Shown: positions 15,877 through 22,676 of the stretch, one piece after another | How positions within the stretch are numbered: the first letter of the stretch is position 1 | How the letters are laid out: each line of letters starts with the position of its first letter | From: JBCCFW01 sp039029535 | GTDB lineage: Bacteria > Acidobacteriota > JBCCFW01 | Assembly: GCA_039029535.1 (NCBI GenBank) | Contig: JBCCFW010000116.1 | Coordinates: forward strand, 1 to 23,615 | Direction: 5' to 3' | Length of the DNA: 23,615 bases | Notes under the pieces: generated by a model | Told to the model about the DNA's origin: nothing | The model's database searches: none | What the model saw: the letters and a program-made list of their open reading frames with translations, nothing else | Translations under genes and position numbers: made by a program

Positions 15877-15964
15877 GCCGTGGAAGGAGAATTCTGGTGA
15901 GCGGTGCCGGCTGACGTGACCGCAGGCAAGGAGGGGGTGGGAGCTCCTCCGAGCCTCGTGGTGC

Positions 15965-17074
15965 ATGATGAGAGTGCGTTCCCCGCGGAAGAAGCACTCG
16001 ATGAGACTCCTTGCTCCCGCACTCGCGCTCTCTCTCCTCCTGATGCTGTCGGCGAATCCGATCGCCGGCGGCGGGCCCGACTTCTCGGTTCTCGTGTTCA
16101 GCAAGACCTCGGGCTTTCGCCACGGGTCCATCGGGGCGGGCACGGCCCTGATTCAGGAGCTGGGCATGGCCAACGGCTTCTCGGTGGACACCACCGAGAA
16201 TGCCGACGACTTCACCACCGAGAACCTGGCACGGTACCGGGTCGTGATCTGGCTGAACACGACGGGTGACGTTCTGGATGCGTCGCAGCAAGACGCGTTC
16301 GAGAACTTCATCCAAGAGGGCGGAGGCTTCGTCGGAGTTCACTCGGCGACCGACACCGAATACGACTGGGAGTGGTACGGCCAGCTCGTGGGTGGTGACG
16401 CCTGGTTCCAGAACCATCCCGCCATCCAGGACGCGACGCTCGACGTCGTCGATGCGAAGCATCCCTCGACGGCCCACCTGGCGCCGAGCTTCACGTTCCG
16501 TGACGAGTGGTACAACTTCCAGAACGACCCGACTCCCTTCGTCGACGTGCTGCTCACCATCGACGAGACGACCTACTCCGGTGGCTCGATGGGACCGGGC
16601 CATCCGATCTCCTGGAACCAGATGTTCGACGGCGGAAGGTCCTGGTACACGGCCATGGGGCACGGTTCCGGGACCTACTCCGACCCCGACTTCCAGCAGC
16701 ACTTGCTCGGCGGGATCCTCTGGGCGGCCGGAGCGACCGGCCCTGGTCGCATTCCGACGACGATGACTCTCGGCCGCGCTCCCTCCGGCATGTTACAGGT
16801 GAGCTGGGAGCCCAGTGCCTGCATCGGATCGAGGGACCACGCGATCTTCGAGGGCGCCGTTGGTGACTGGAGCAGCCACCGAAGCCTGGCTTGCTCCGAC
16901 ACGGGCGACGACATGCAGGAGCTCGTCATGCCGACGTTCGGAGATCGGTACTACCTGGTCGTGCCGGTCAACGACGAGGTGGAAGGCTCGTACGGCCTCG
17001 ACTCCTTCGGCAACGAACGACCCGCTTCAGCGGACGGCGCCTGCCGTGCGACGCGATCGCTGAGCTGCCCGTAG
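15965..17074 (+). CDS. Secreted ThuA-domain protein with C-terminal beta module
   Basis: A 369-residue protein (or 357 from the ATG at 16001, which directly precedes the signal peptide MRLLAPALALSLLLMLSA). Residues ~38-262 form a ThuA-like domain, a glutamine-amidotransferase fold: VLVFSKTSGFRHGSI, then VVIWLNTTGD, then GGGFVGVHSATDTEYDW, then PISWNQMFDGGRSWYTAMGH. ThuA domains are linked to trehalose and other carbohydrate metabolism, but the catalytic role is not established for secreted forms. The last ~105 residues match the sulfatase tail position by position (SWEPSAC, DHAIFEG, YYLVVP, EGSYGL, RPAS). It lies 88 bases downstream of the esterase gene in the same direction, so the two may be expressed together as part of an extracellular degradation set. 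Confidence 0.9.
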   Translation: MMRVRSPRKKHSMRLLAPALALSLLLMLSANPIAGGGPDFSVLVFSKTSGFRHGSIGAGTALIQELGMANGFSVDTTENADDFTTENLARYRVVIWLNTTGDVLDASQQDAFENFIQEGGGFVGVHSATDTEYDWEWYGQLVGGDAWFQNHPAIQDATLDVVDAKHPSTAHLAPSFTFRDEWYNFQNDPTPFVDVLLTIDETTYSGGSMGPGHPISWNQMFDGGRSWYTAMGHGSGTYSDPDFQQHLLGGILWAAGATGPGRIPTTMTLGRAPSGMLQVSWEPSACIGSRDHAIFEGAVGDWSSHRSLACSDTGDDMQELVMPTFGDRYYLVVPVNDEVEGSYGLDSFGNERPASADGACRATRSLSCP

Positions 17075-17090
17075 CCCGGGCTGAGATCAG

Positions 17091-17462
17091 TCAGCGCAAC
17101 ACGGCAGCAGCGGCCCACACTTCCTCTGCTGGCCCCGAGACCGTCAGCACGATCCCGCGGCGCTTCTTGTCGACCTCGAAGCGCAAGTGACTGCAACAGA
17201 CCTTCTCGCGAGCGATGAGTCTCTTCAGCTCGGCCTCGGTGGACTTGCCACGCGAGCTCAGGCGGACGGAGAAGGAGGCCTCGGTGGGGGTCGCCTCGTG
17301 TTCGGCCAGGAAGGTCCGGAACTCCTGGATGGCCTGAGCCTTGGCTGGTGGCGCGAGGTTGCAGTGGACGGGGCCATCACTCGCACTCGCGGACCAGGTG
17401 AGGAGGGCAGCCGCGCCGGCGGCAAGCATGAGAGGACGCTCTCGAGTCGGGGAGGTGCGCAT
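17091..17462 (-). CDS. Small secreted Cys-Cys protein under MerR control
   Basis: A 123-residue protein with an N-terminal signal (LMLAAGAAALLTWSASA) and three cysteines in the mature part: C34 in VHCNLAPP, and the pair C89-C90 in REKVCCSHLRFEV. The frame CNL then E-CC-x-x-x-F then a hydrophobic G-rich end resembles small uncharacterised proteins that I recall near mer-type and other metal resistance genes. It is divergent from a MerR regulator, and the promoter at 17517-17547 has the special MerR spacing, which argues that it is the regulated target. Metal or thiol-reactive compound binding in the periplasm is therefore likely, but the ligand is unknown. Its stop lies 16 bases from the convergent ThuA stop. 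Confidence 0.82.
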   Translation of the reverse strand: MRTSPTRERPLMLAAGAAALLTWSASASDGPVHCNLAPPAKAQAIQEFRTFLAEHEATPTEASFSVRLSSRGKSTEAELKRLIAREKVCCSHLRFEVDKKRRGIVLTVSGPAEEVWAAAAVLR

Positions 17463-17516
17463 CGTTGGAGTCTCCGAGCAGGCGATGGGTTGAGGCAGCG
17501 TTCGGTGCCTGCGATG

Positions 17517-17547
17517 ATGCTAGGACTTGAAGTCGACTTCAGGTCAA
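17517..17547 (-). promoter_or_regulatory. MerR-type promoter with 19-base spacer for the Cys-Cys protein
   Basis: On the minus strand the -35 box is TTGACC (17547-17542, five of six consensus bases) and the -10 box is TAGCAT (17522-17517, four of six). They are separated by exactly 19 bases (17541-17523), not the usual 17. Overlong 19-20 base spacers are the hallmark of promoters activated by DNA distortion through MerR-family proteins. The spacer is filled by the dyad described in the operator entry. The gene begins at 17462, so the expected leader is about 45-50 bases. Confidence 0.8.
17525..17544. promoter_or_regulatory. MerR-family operator palindrome
   Basis: A 20-base dyad, ACTTGAAGTCGACTTCAGGT, with a perfect 14-base core (TGAAGTCGACTTCA) and matching outer AC/GT ends; only one symmetric pair is broken. 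The centre resembles known boxes of metal-responsive MerR proteins such as ZntR (GGAGTCGACTCC) and the SoxR box. It sits between the -35 and -10 of the minus-strand promoter and just before the ribosome site of the merR-type gene, so it can also control the regulator itself. Confidence 0.82.
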
Positions 17548-17556
17548 GGAGGAAGC

Positions 17557-18021
17557 GTGTCTTCCGATGCAAGCGAGCTGCTCTCGATCGGACAGGTGGC
17601 CCAGGCCTCGGGCCTCGCCAGCTCGGCGATTCGCTACTACGAGCGCTGCGGGCTCATCCCCTCACCCGCTCGCGTGGGCGGGAAGCGTCGCTTCGAGACC
17701 GACGTGCTCTTCCGGCTGGAGATGATCCAGATCGGTCAGGAGGCCGGGTTCAGTCTCGAGGAGGTCAAGACGCTCCTGGTAGGGATCGGAGGTGGTCGCC
17801 GTGGGCCTCGGGCCCTCACGAAGCTGGCCCAGGAGAAGCTGCCGGAGGTGCGAGCCGGTCTCGAGCGCTTGAAGCTGCTCGAGCGCGTGCTGAAGGCCGC
17901 CGCCGAGTGCGAGTGTCCGGACCTCGAGACCTGCGCCCAGGCCATGCGGCGTGCGGGTCTCGTGCGTTCGCCACGGCTCGGGCGCAAGGGACTGCGAAGA
18001 CCGGGTCGTCGTCTTGGGTGA
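17557..18021 (+). CDS. MerR-family transcriptional regulator
   Basis: A 154-residue regulator starting at GTG 17557, fixed by AAGGAGG at 17546-17552. The winged helix is at residues ~8-75 (LLSIGQVAQASGLASSAIRY, then YERCGLIPSPARVGGKRRF), followed by a long dimer helix (~85-118). The effector loop is C-x-C-x5-C (ECECPDLETC, about residues 120-130). This pattern is close to metal-sensing and SoxR-like members but lacks the first cysteine of the SoxR iron-sulfur set, so metal or thiol sensing is more likely than a cluster. It diverges from the Cys-Cys protein and shares its operator. The last ~25 residues are very basic. Confidence 0.93.
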   Translation: MSSDASELLSIGQVAQASGLASSAIRYYERCGLIPSPARVGGKRRFETDVLFRLEMIQIGQEAGFSLEEVKTLLVGIGGGRRGPRALTKLAQEKLPEVRAGLERLKLLERVLKAAAECECPDLETCAQAMRRAGLVRSPRLGRKGLRRPGRRLG

Positions 18022-18043
18022 GGCACGCCCCAAGAGGCCTCAC
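18018..18043 (+). terminator. Possible stem-loop at the end of the merR-type gene
   Basis: GTGAGGC (18018-18024) pairs perfectly with GCCTCAC (18037-18043). An alternative stem, CTTGGG (18013-18018) with CCCAAG (18029-18034), is mutually exclusive with it. The stem overlaps the stop codon and no U-run follows, so it is at best a weak terminator. Confidence 0.3.
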
Positions 18044-18312
18044 GGGATTGTTAGCCTGGCTCTCAAGTCCTGAGAACCGCGTCCTCCTTGCGTCAATGCA
18101 GGGATGGCGCCATGCTTCGGCAGCTTCGATGGTCCCGACGGCCACGCTGGCCGTGCCCGCGGACGCGTCGGCGGCGAACAACAGGGTCCCCTCCAAGTTC
18201 ATTTCCTGAGGGATCGCGCCGCCCCCCCATCCTCTCGCCCTTCTCTGTTGTTGGGGTCAGACGCACGACCGCTTTGCGCGAACCGAGCTTCGGCGAGCGG
18301 CGAAAGACACAC

Positions 18313-19575
18313 ATGACCGTGACCGCTCCGCCCCGGAACGGGTTTGCCCGTTTCGAGCTGCACGAGGCCCTCGAGCGTGGCATCCGCGCCGCCGGCTTCG
18401 AAACCCCCCGGCCCATCCAGACCGAGACCATCCCCGCCGGTCTCGAAGGACTCGATGTCCTCGGCCTGGCCCAGACCGGAACCGGCAAGACGGCGGCCTT
18501 CGCGTTGCCGTTGCTCGACTGGCTCCTCGACGAGCGTCGCCAGGTGCCCCGGGCGCTGGTCGTCGCGCCGACCCGCGAGCTGGCGACTCAAATCGCCGAC
18601 GAGATCAAGCTGTTGGCTCGCTTCACGCGGCTGAAGACGGTCTGCGTCTTCGGTGGCGTTCCCGCGCGACGTCAGATCGACGCCTTGCGACGTGGTCCCG
18701 AGATCGTCGTCGGCTGCCCTGGCCGCATCCTCGACCTCGTGGACCAGCGGGCGTTGCGGCTCGATGAGATCGAAGCGCTCGTTCTCGACGAAGCGGACCA
18801 CATGTTCGACATGGGGTTCCTGCCCAGCATTCGCAAGATCCTCGCGCTGCTCCCGCGCAACCGTCAGAACCTGCTCTTCTCGGCGACCATGCCCACGGAG
18901 ATCCGCCGTCTCGCCGACGAAGTCTTGTACGAGCCGCACGTCGTCGAGCTCGCGGACACGCGTCCGGCCGAGACGATCGACCACGCTCTCTATCACGTGG
19001 ATGAGGGTCGCAAGCGGGACCTGCTGAACCACCTCCTGTCCGGCGACGACTGCGAGTCGGCCATCGTCTTCACGCGGACCAAGCACCGAGCTCGTCGGCT
19101 GGCCCAGCAGCTCGACAAGGCCGGTCACCGAGCGGTCGCCTTGCAGGGCAACATGTCGCAGGGTCAGCGCGAGCGGGCGATGAGTGGCTTCCGCTCACGC
19201 CGTCACGACGTCTTGGTCGCCACCGACATCGCGGCGCGTGGCATCGACGTCCAAGGCGTGTCGCACGTCATCAACTACGACGTGCCCAACACGTCCGAGG
19301 CCTACACCCACCGCATCGGACGCACGGGCCGCTCGGAGCGCGAGGGGATCGCCTTCACCTTCGTGACCGAGGCCGACCGAGCTTGGCTCCGCGCGACCGA
19401 GAAGATGATCGGCTCTCCGATCCCCCGCCGAACGGCGCCGGGCATCAGCGCGTCAGAGGGGAAGGGGAAGCCGAAGAAGCCGTCGGGTCAGGGTCCACGT
19501 CCGAAGTCGCGAGGAGAGAAGGGCGGTGGTCCGGGCGCGAAGCGGGGTGGGCGACGGAGACGTCGGCGCCGGTAG
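18313..19575 (+). CDS. DEAD-box ATP-dependent RNA helicase (RhlE-like)
   Basis: A 420-residue cytosolic RNA helicase that unwinds short RNA duplexes, typically in ribosome assembly or mRNA decay. Motifs occur in order: Q motif GFETPRPIQ, Walker A AQTGTGKT (53-60), PTRELA, GG, CPGR (in place of the common TPGR), DEAD (159-162), SAT (190-192), IVFTRTK, DIAARGID and HRIGRTGR. The C-terminal ~60 residues are a disordered Lys/Arg/Gly-rich tail ending in a run of arginines, as in RhlE proteins that bind RNA nonspecifically. The ATG at 18313 directly precedes the Q-motif region; the longer open frame upstream is low-complexity and was rejected. The roughly 290 bases upstream hold no other gene I can support. 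Confidence 0.93.
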   Translation: MTVTAPPRNGFARFELHEALERGIRAAGFETPRPIQTETIPAGLEGLDVLGLAQTGTGKTAAFALPLLDWLLDERRQVPRALVVAPTRELATQIADEIKLLARFTRLKTVCVFGGVPARRQIDALRRGPEIVVGCPGRILDLVDQRALRLDEIEALVLDEADHMFDMGFLPSIRKILALLPRNRQNLLFSATMPTEIRRLADEVLYEPHVVELADTRPAETIDHALYHVDEGRKRDLLNHLLSGDDCESAIVFTRTKHRARRLAQQLDKAGHRAVALQGNMSQGQRERAMSGFRSRRHDVLVATDIAARGIDVQGVSHVINYDVPNTSEAYTHRIGRTGRSEREGIAFTFVTEADRAWLRATEKMIGSPIPRRTAPGISASEGKGKPKKPSGQGPRPKSRGEKGGGPGAKRGGRRRRRRR

Positions 19576-19629
19576 GGGAGCGGTTTCCGCCTCGTGCCTT
19601 GCCTTGGCGGGCCCTGAATTGAGGGATTT

Positions 19630-19654
19630 GGTTCGAGTCCCTCTTGACTCACCA
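19630..19654 (+). other. tRNA 3'-end copy: attachment-site core at the island edge
   Basis: The 25 bases read as the end of a tRNA: T-loop TTCGAGT, 3' T-stem CCCTC, acceptor 3' strand TTGACTC, then A and CCA. The 5' half of a tRNA is not present: upstream bases do not supply the GAGTCAA acceptor partner at the right distance. Recombinases that integrate in tRNA genes leave such copies. The serine recombinase remnant on the minus strand reads straight into it, giving the well-known QEGLEP peptide made by antisense T-arm sequence. Confidence 0.72.
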
Positions 19655-20095
19655 ACTCTTCCCCTCCGGCGGCAATCTGCTGCAAGTAGCTGAAGGCCGG
19701 GGAGGTTGCGGCGGTTCCAATAGCAGAACCGTCCCAGATGACGCCCTCTGGGAAGACGGCAGCCTGAAGACGCCGCTTCTGCCTCACGTTGCCCTTCCGC
19801 CAGAGCGCTGCCGTATCGATCATCACGCGCTCTGCGAAGCCAGCAACGGCCTCGGGGTCGAGCTCGTCGACTTGGGCATCGTTGAGCTCGATCCGAGCGA
19901 ACGTGAGGTCGCGCTCGAGCCGATTGCTCTCCATCTGGAACGCGTCCTCGCTTAGCTTGCCCTATAGTGCCGTTCGGTGAGCCAGGAGCGTCGACGCGCC
20001 TCGAGAGTGGACCGGAGCTTCTCAGGCTCGCTTCGGCGCTCCTTGAGTACGTCGAGTTCGATCGCCCGAAACAGGCGCAAGAACTCGGGTTTGGT
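19655..20095 (-). pseudogene. Decayed large serine recombinase, C-terminal fragment
   Basis: Two reading frames together give a recognisable recombinase C-terminus. The first, 20095-19955, reads KPEFLRLFRAIELDVLKERR and on to LTERHY, then hits TAA. The second, from 19961, reads GKLSEDAFQME, then ERDLTFARIELNDAQVDELD, then RVMIDTAALWRKGNVRQKRR, then LQAAVFPEGVIWDG. These match the coiled-coil and C-terminal region of large serine recombinases of tRNA-targeting islands. A one-base loss (or two-base gain) near 19955-19970 and stops near 20096-20112 break the gene. The catalytic Ser domain and most of the zinc-ribbon region are missing. It is therefore inactive, and the island can no longer excise by its own enzyme. 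The frame stays open through the tRNA copy into the antisense of the helicase gene. Confidence 0.75.
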
Positions 20096-20241
20096 TCAGC
20101 GTTACGCGCGTCGCATCGGCAGTAAGCCAACACCGGCCACGTGCACTGGCAGCTGCATCGCCAGAAATGAAGGCCCGTAAGTAACTTCCTTTCAGAAACA
20201 TATCCCATCGGCTTTGGGCATGCGGTCCCTGGATTCCCCGC

Positions 20242-22176
20242 TCATTTCTCGCGAGGCCAGTCCTCGGGTATCAGCTTGAGCCCGCCACGCCATTTCTCGG
20301 CGACTGCAGCTTGATACCGCGGTTCCCTCGGGTCTGCGTGTTCGGTGATCACTAGTTGCAGCTCTGGTGCGACCTCCTCGACACAGTCGAACACGAGCTT
20401 GAACATCCGCAGCACGGCCTGCCGATCGCTCTCATCCACCTGTTCAAGTGAGCCATCGCTCTCGTCGAGTTCGGGTGGGAAGTACACCTGCGAGGGCTGA
20501 TCAATGAACAGGAACCGCGGAACCGGGCGCTCCTGCTCCACGAACCACTGGTGCAATGCCAAATGGCCGATGAGGTGATAGCCCACCCAGTTCTCACCGC
20601 TTCCCATCCGAGTCATCGGTAGCGGGCCATCGGGAGTGTCAGCGACGATAGTCAGTCGTCGGGGGTCTATCCGTAATGGCGAGGTCGAGTGCTCGAGCTT
20701 CAGTCGCCGAGCCCACTCGGTCATTCTCTGGCCTAGAATCGACACGATCGAGTTCAGCTTCTCTCGCACCGACTCTTCACCCAGGCCCTCCTCCAGGTGT
20801 TCACACTGATCTCGGAGAATTCGCGCCGTCTCCTCGAGGTCCTTGGTGCTCGGCAGCTCTGGCACGCTCTCGAGATACAGAGAAACGCGTCCTAGTACGT
20901 GTGCCTTTCTCGTCTCATCGTCGCGCATCTGCTGCAGGCTGTCGCTCGCCTCGCGGACAGCTTCCATCTCTATTCGGTTCTTGCCAAGCTGCTCTTGCAA
21001 GCTCTGGAGGCTGGCTTCAAGCTCCGCGATGGCGCGCTCAGTCTGTGGAGCGGCACGGGCCACTGAGTCCAATCGGGACGACACATCGACCAAGGAGTCA
21101 CGTATCTGTTCGACGGTGGGAACGGACTCGTTCTCAAGCCGCTGTGAACAGAGCGGACAGGAACTCTCTGACTGCGAGTCTTCTAGGATCCCAATCGAAG
21201 CCAAGCGCGCCCGTTGCTCGTCCACTTCGTCGGTGAAGCCTTGTTCATCTCTTGCGAACGCGCGTGCAGTGGAGATCTCGGTGCGGAGACGACGTTGACT
21301 CTCGAGCAACCGCTCTCGCTCTGAGCTAAGCCTCGCGAACTCCTGCCCATCTGGAGCCTCTAGGTCGGACTCCTGTAACGGTGTCTCGGCCAAGAGTCTG
21401 AGCTGCTCTAGTGCTCCCTCCCAAGTGTCAGCAATCTTCACCGACAGGCCTGCATCTCGTGCCTGCACCAGGAGGGCTGTTGCCTTGCTACCGCCCTTGC
21501 CCTGGAGGGAGCGAAGCTCGCTAAGGCGTCGCTCACAGCCTCGCAGCTGTGCCTTCAGTCTGCGCAGTTCCTCGAGCTTGCGCACGTACTCGTCATCAAC
21601 GGCTCCGAGAAAGTAAGGGAGTGTGTCTTTGATCGCTTGAGCGACGTTGTTGTCAGCCGAACTATGTAGGAGCTGACCTCGACGGATGATCTCGTCCTGG
21701 GGCTGGAAACAGTAGAGCAGGGCGTGCCGGATTGTCGCTGACAGTGGCGATCGGGTCTGTCCAACAGGCGGCTCGTGGACATAGTCGCCGATCCCAGCCC
21801 AGCTGCCGAGAAGGGCCTTTAGCCCCTTCGTGTTCGTTGTCTGCCGCAGCTCGGCCGGCTGTGGGACTTCTGTCTCGTCCGCAATGCAGAGATAGCACTC
21901 TTCGCTGGAGAGGCCACTTGCTGGTGGGCAACGGCGTGCGATGAAGGCTTGGCCACCATCGAACTGCAGCCTCAGTCCGAACCAAGACACGAGCCTTCGG
22001 ATCGGACCCTCCGGGACGCTGCATTCACTGGAACCAAAGCAGTAGTCGACGATGTCGATCAGCGCCGACTTCCCTGTCTTTGATGCGCCAGTGATGATGT
22101 TGACCTGGCCAGGCCTCAGCGAGAGAGTTCGGCTGCGCCCGTCGTGACTGAAGACGACGATGTCTAGTATCTGCAT
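20242..22176 (-). CDS. ABC-3C system ATPase (DUF3732-type, SMC/Rad50-like)
   Basis: A 644-residue ATPase. The N-terminal lobe has Walker A GASKTGKSALI (residues 30-40) in the typical DUF3732 opening (VNIITGASKTGKSALIDIVD). A long coiled coil (~195-330 and ~355-480) is interrupted by a zinc-hook-like CPLC at 340-343. The C-terminal lobe has a signature-like MGSGENWVGYHL (524-535) and Walker B FLFIDQPSQ (555-563). ABC-3C systems couple such an ATPase to a middle component and an effector, and act against invading DNA. The ATG at 22176, not the upstream frame start, fits the family and follows GAGG. It lies two bases after the stop of the middle component, in one operon. GC and codon use differ from the left part of the window. 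Confidence 0.92.
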   Translation of the reverse strand: MQILDIVVFSHDGRSRTLSLRPGQVNIITGASKTGKSALIDIVDYCFGSSECSVPEGPIRRLVSWFGLRLQFDGGQAFIARRCPPASGLSSEECYLCIADETEVPQPAELRQTTNTKGLKALLGSWAGIGDYVHEPPVGQTRSPLSATIRHALLYCFQPQDEIIRRGQLLHSSADNNVAQAIKDTLPYFLGAVDDEYVRKLEELRRLKAQLRGCERRLSELRSLQGKGGSKATALLVQARDAGLSVKIADTWEGALEQLRLLAETPLQESDLEAPDGQEFARLSSERERLLESQRRLRTEISTARAFARDEQGFTDEVDEQRARLASIGILEDSQSESSCPLCSQRLENESVPTVEQIRDSLVDVSSRLDSVARAAPQTERAIAELEASLQSLQEQLGKNRIEMEAVREASDSLQQMRDDETRKAHVLGRVSLYLESVPELPSTKDLEETARILRDQCEHLEEGLGEESVREKLNSIVSILGQRMTEWARRLKLEHSTSPLRIDPRRLTIVADTPDGPLPMTRMGSGENWVGYHLIGHLALHQWFVEQERPVPRFLFIDQPSQVYFPPELDESDGSLEQVDESDRQAVLRMFKLVFDCVEEVAPELQLVITEHADPREPRYQAAVAEKWRGGLKLIPEDWPREK

Positions 22177-22178
22177 GG

Positions 22179-22676
22179 CTATGGCCTCAAGCCCATGAGA
22201 GCAAACACTGTCGCAGCGTCGCCGGTTCGGGCGAACCACTTGCCAAGAAAAGCGGCCCACTTCGCGCAGTCGCGCACTTCATCGCTAGACTGAGCGAGGA
22301 AGCGATTGATTGCTGCTCTCCATTGGTCCTCCGCCCTCAGCTGTCCTTCGTTGAGGTCAAGGAGGCCGGCTGTGCCACCGAACGTCATGGCTTCCTTGGT
22401 TGTAGGCACGAGCAGCCTTGCCCGACTTGCGACGTTCCCGCGGACCAGCGGGTTCTCTAGCAACCAAACGGCGAGCGATGTGCGTATGGTCCGCGGAGCC
22501 GCCTCGCGTGTCTCGCGGTGAAGAGTCAACGGCAAGATGAGGAACGACTCCTCGAAGGAAATTGCCCCGGGGCTCGCTCCAGAATAGCCCCGAGCAGCGT
22601 GCCATAAGAGGTGAGAGCAAAAGCCTGGATTGAGAAGGGCCTTTTCCTCTCGCGGTCTGAGCTTCCACGGCGTCAT
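22179..22676 (-). CDS. ABC-3C system middle component
   Basis: A 165-residue protein with the pattern of the middle component of ABC-three-component systems. It opens MTPWKLRPREEKALLNPGFC, then LILPLTLHRETREAAP, then SLAVWLLENP and LLVPTTKEAMTFGG. The middle component is thought to bridge ATPase and effector. The ATG at 22676 overlaps the stop of the effector gene by the classic ATGA, and GGGAG precedes it by about seven bases, so the longer open frame to 22733 was rejected. Its TAG stop is two bases from the ATPase start. No catalytic motif is visible, consistent with a structural role. Confidence 0.9.
   Translation of the reverse strand: MTPWKLRPREEKALLNPGFCSHLLWHAARGYSGASPGAISFEESFLILPLTLHRETREAAPRTIRTSLAVWLLENPLVRGNVASRARLLVPTTKEAMTFGGTAGLLDLNEGQLRAEDQWRAAINRFLAQSSDEVRDCAKWAAFLGKWFARTGDAATVFALMGLRP

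Noticed and set aside
14287..16143. 618-codon minus-strand open frame
   Set aside because: It is a shadow of the esterase and the start of the ThuA gene, with Arg/His/Val-rich low-complexity translation and no motif.
17073..17082. AGCCCGGGCT palindrome between convergent stops as bidirectional terminator
   Set aside because: There is no loop or T-run; it is too short to claim as more than chance in GC-rich DNA.
17816..18202. 128-codon minus-strand frame overlapping the end of the merR-type gene
   Set aside because: Its beginning looks mildly protein-like, but most of it is antisense to the MerR coding region, and no family or ribosome site was evident.
19580..19655. Complete tRNA gene ending at CCA
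   Set aside because: Only the T-loop to CCA part is tRNA-like; no acceptor 5' strand, D-arm or anticodon arm can be folded upstream.
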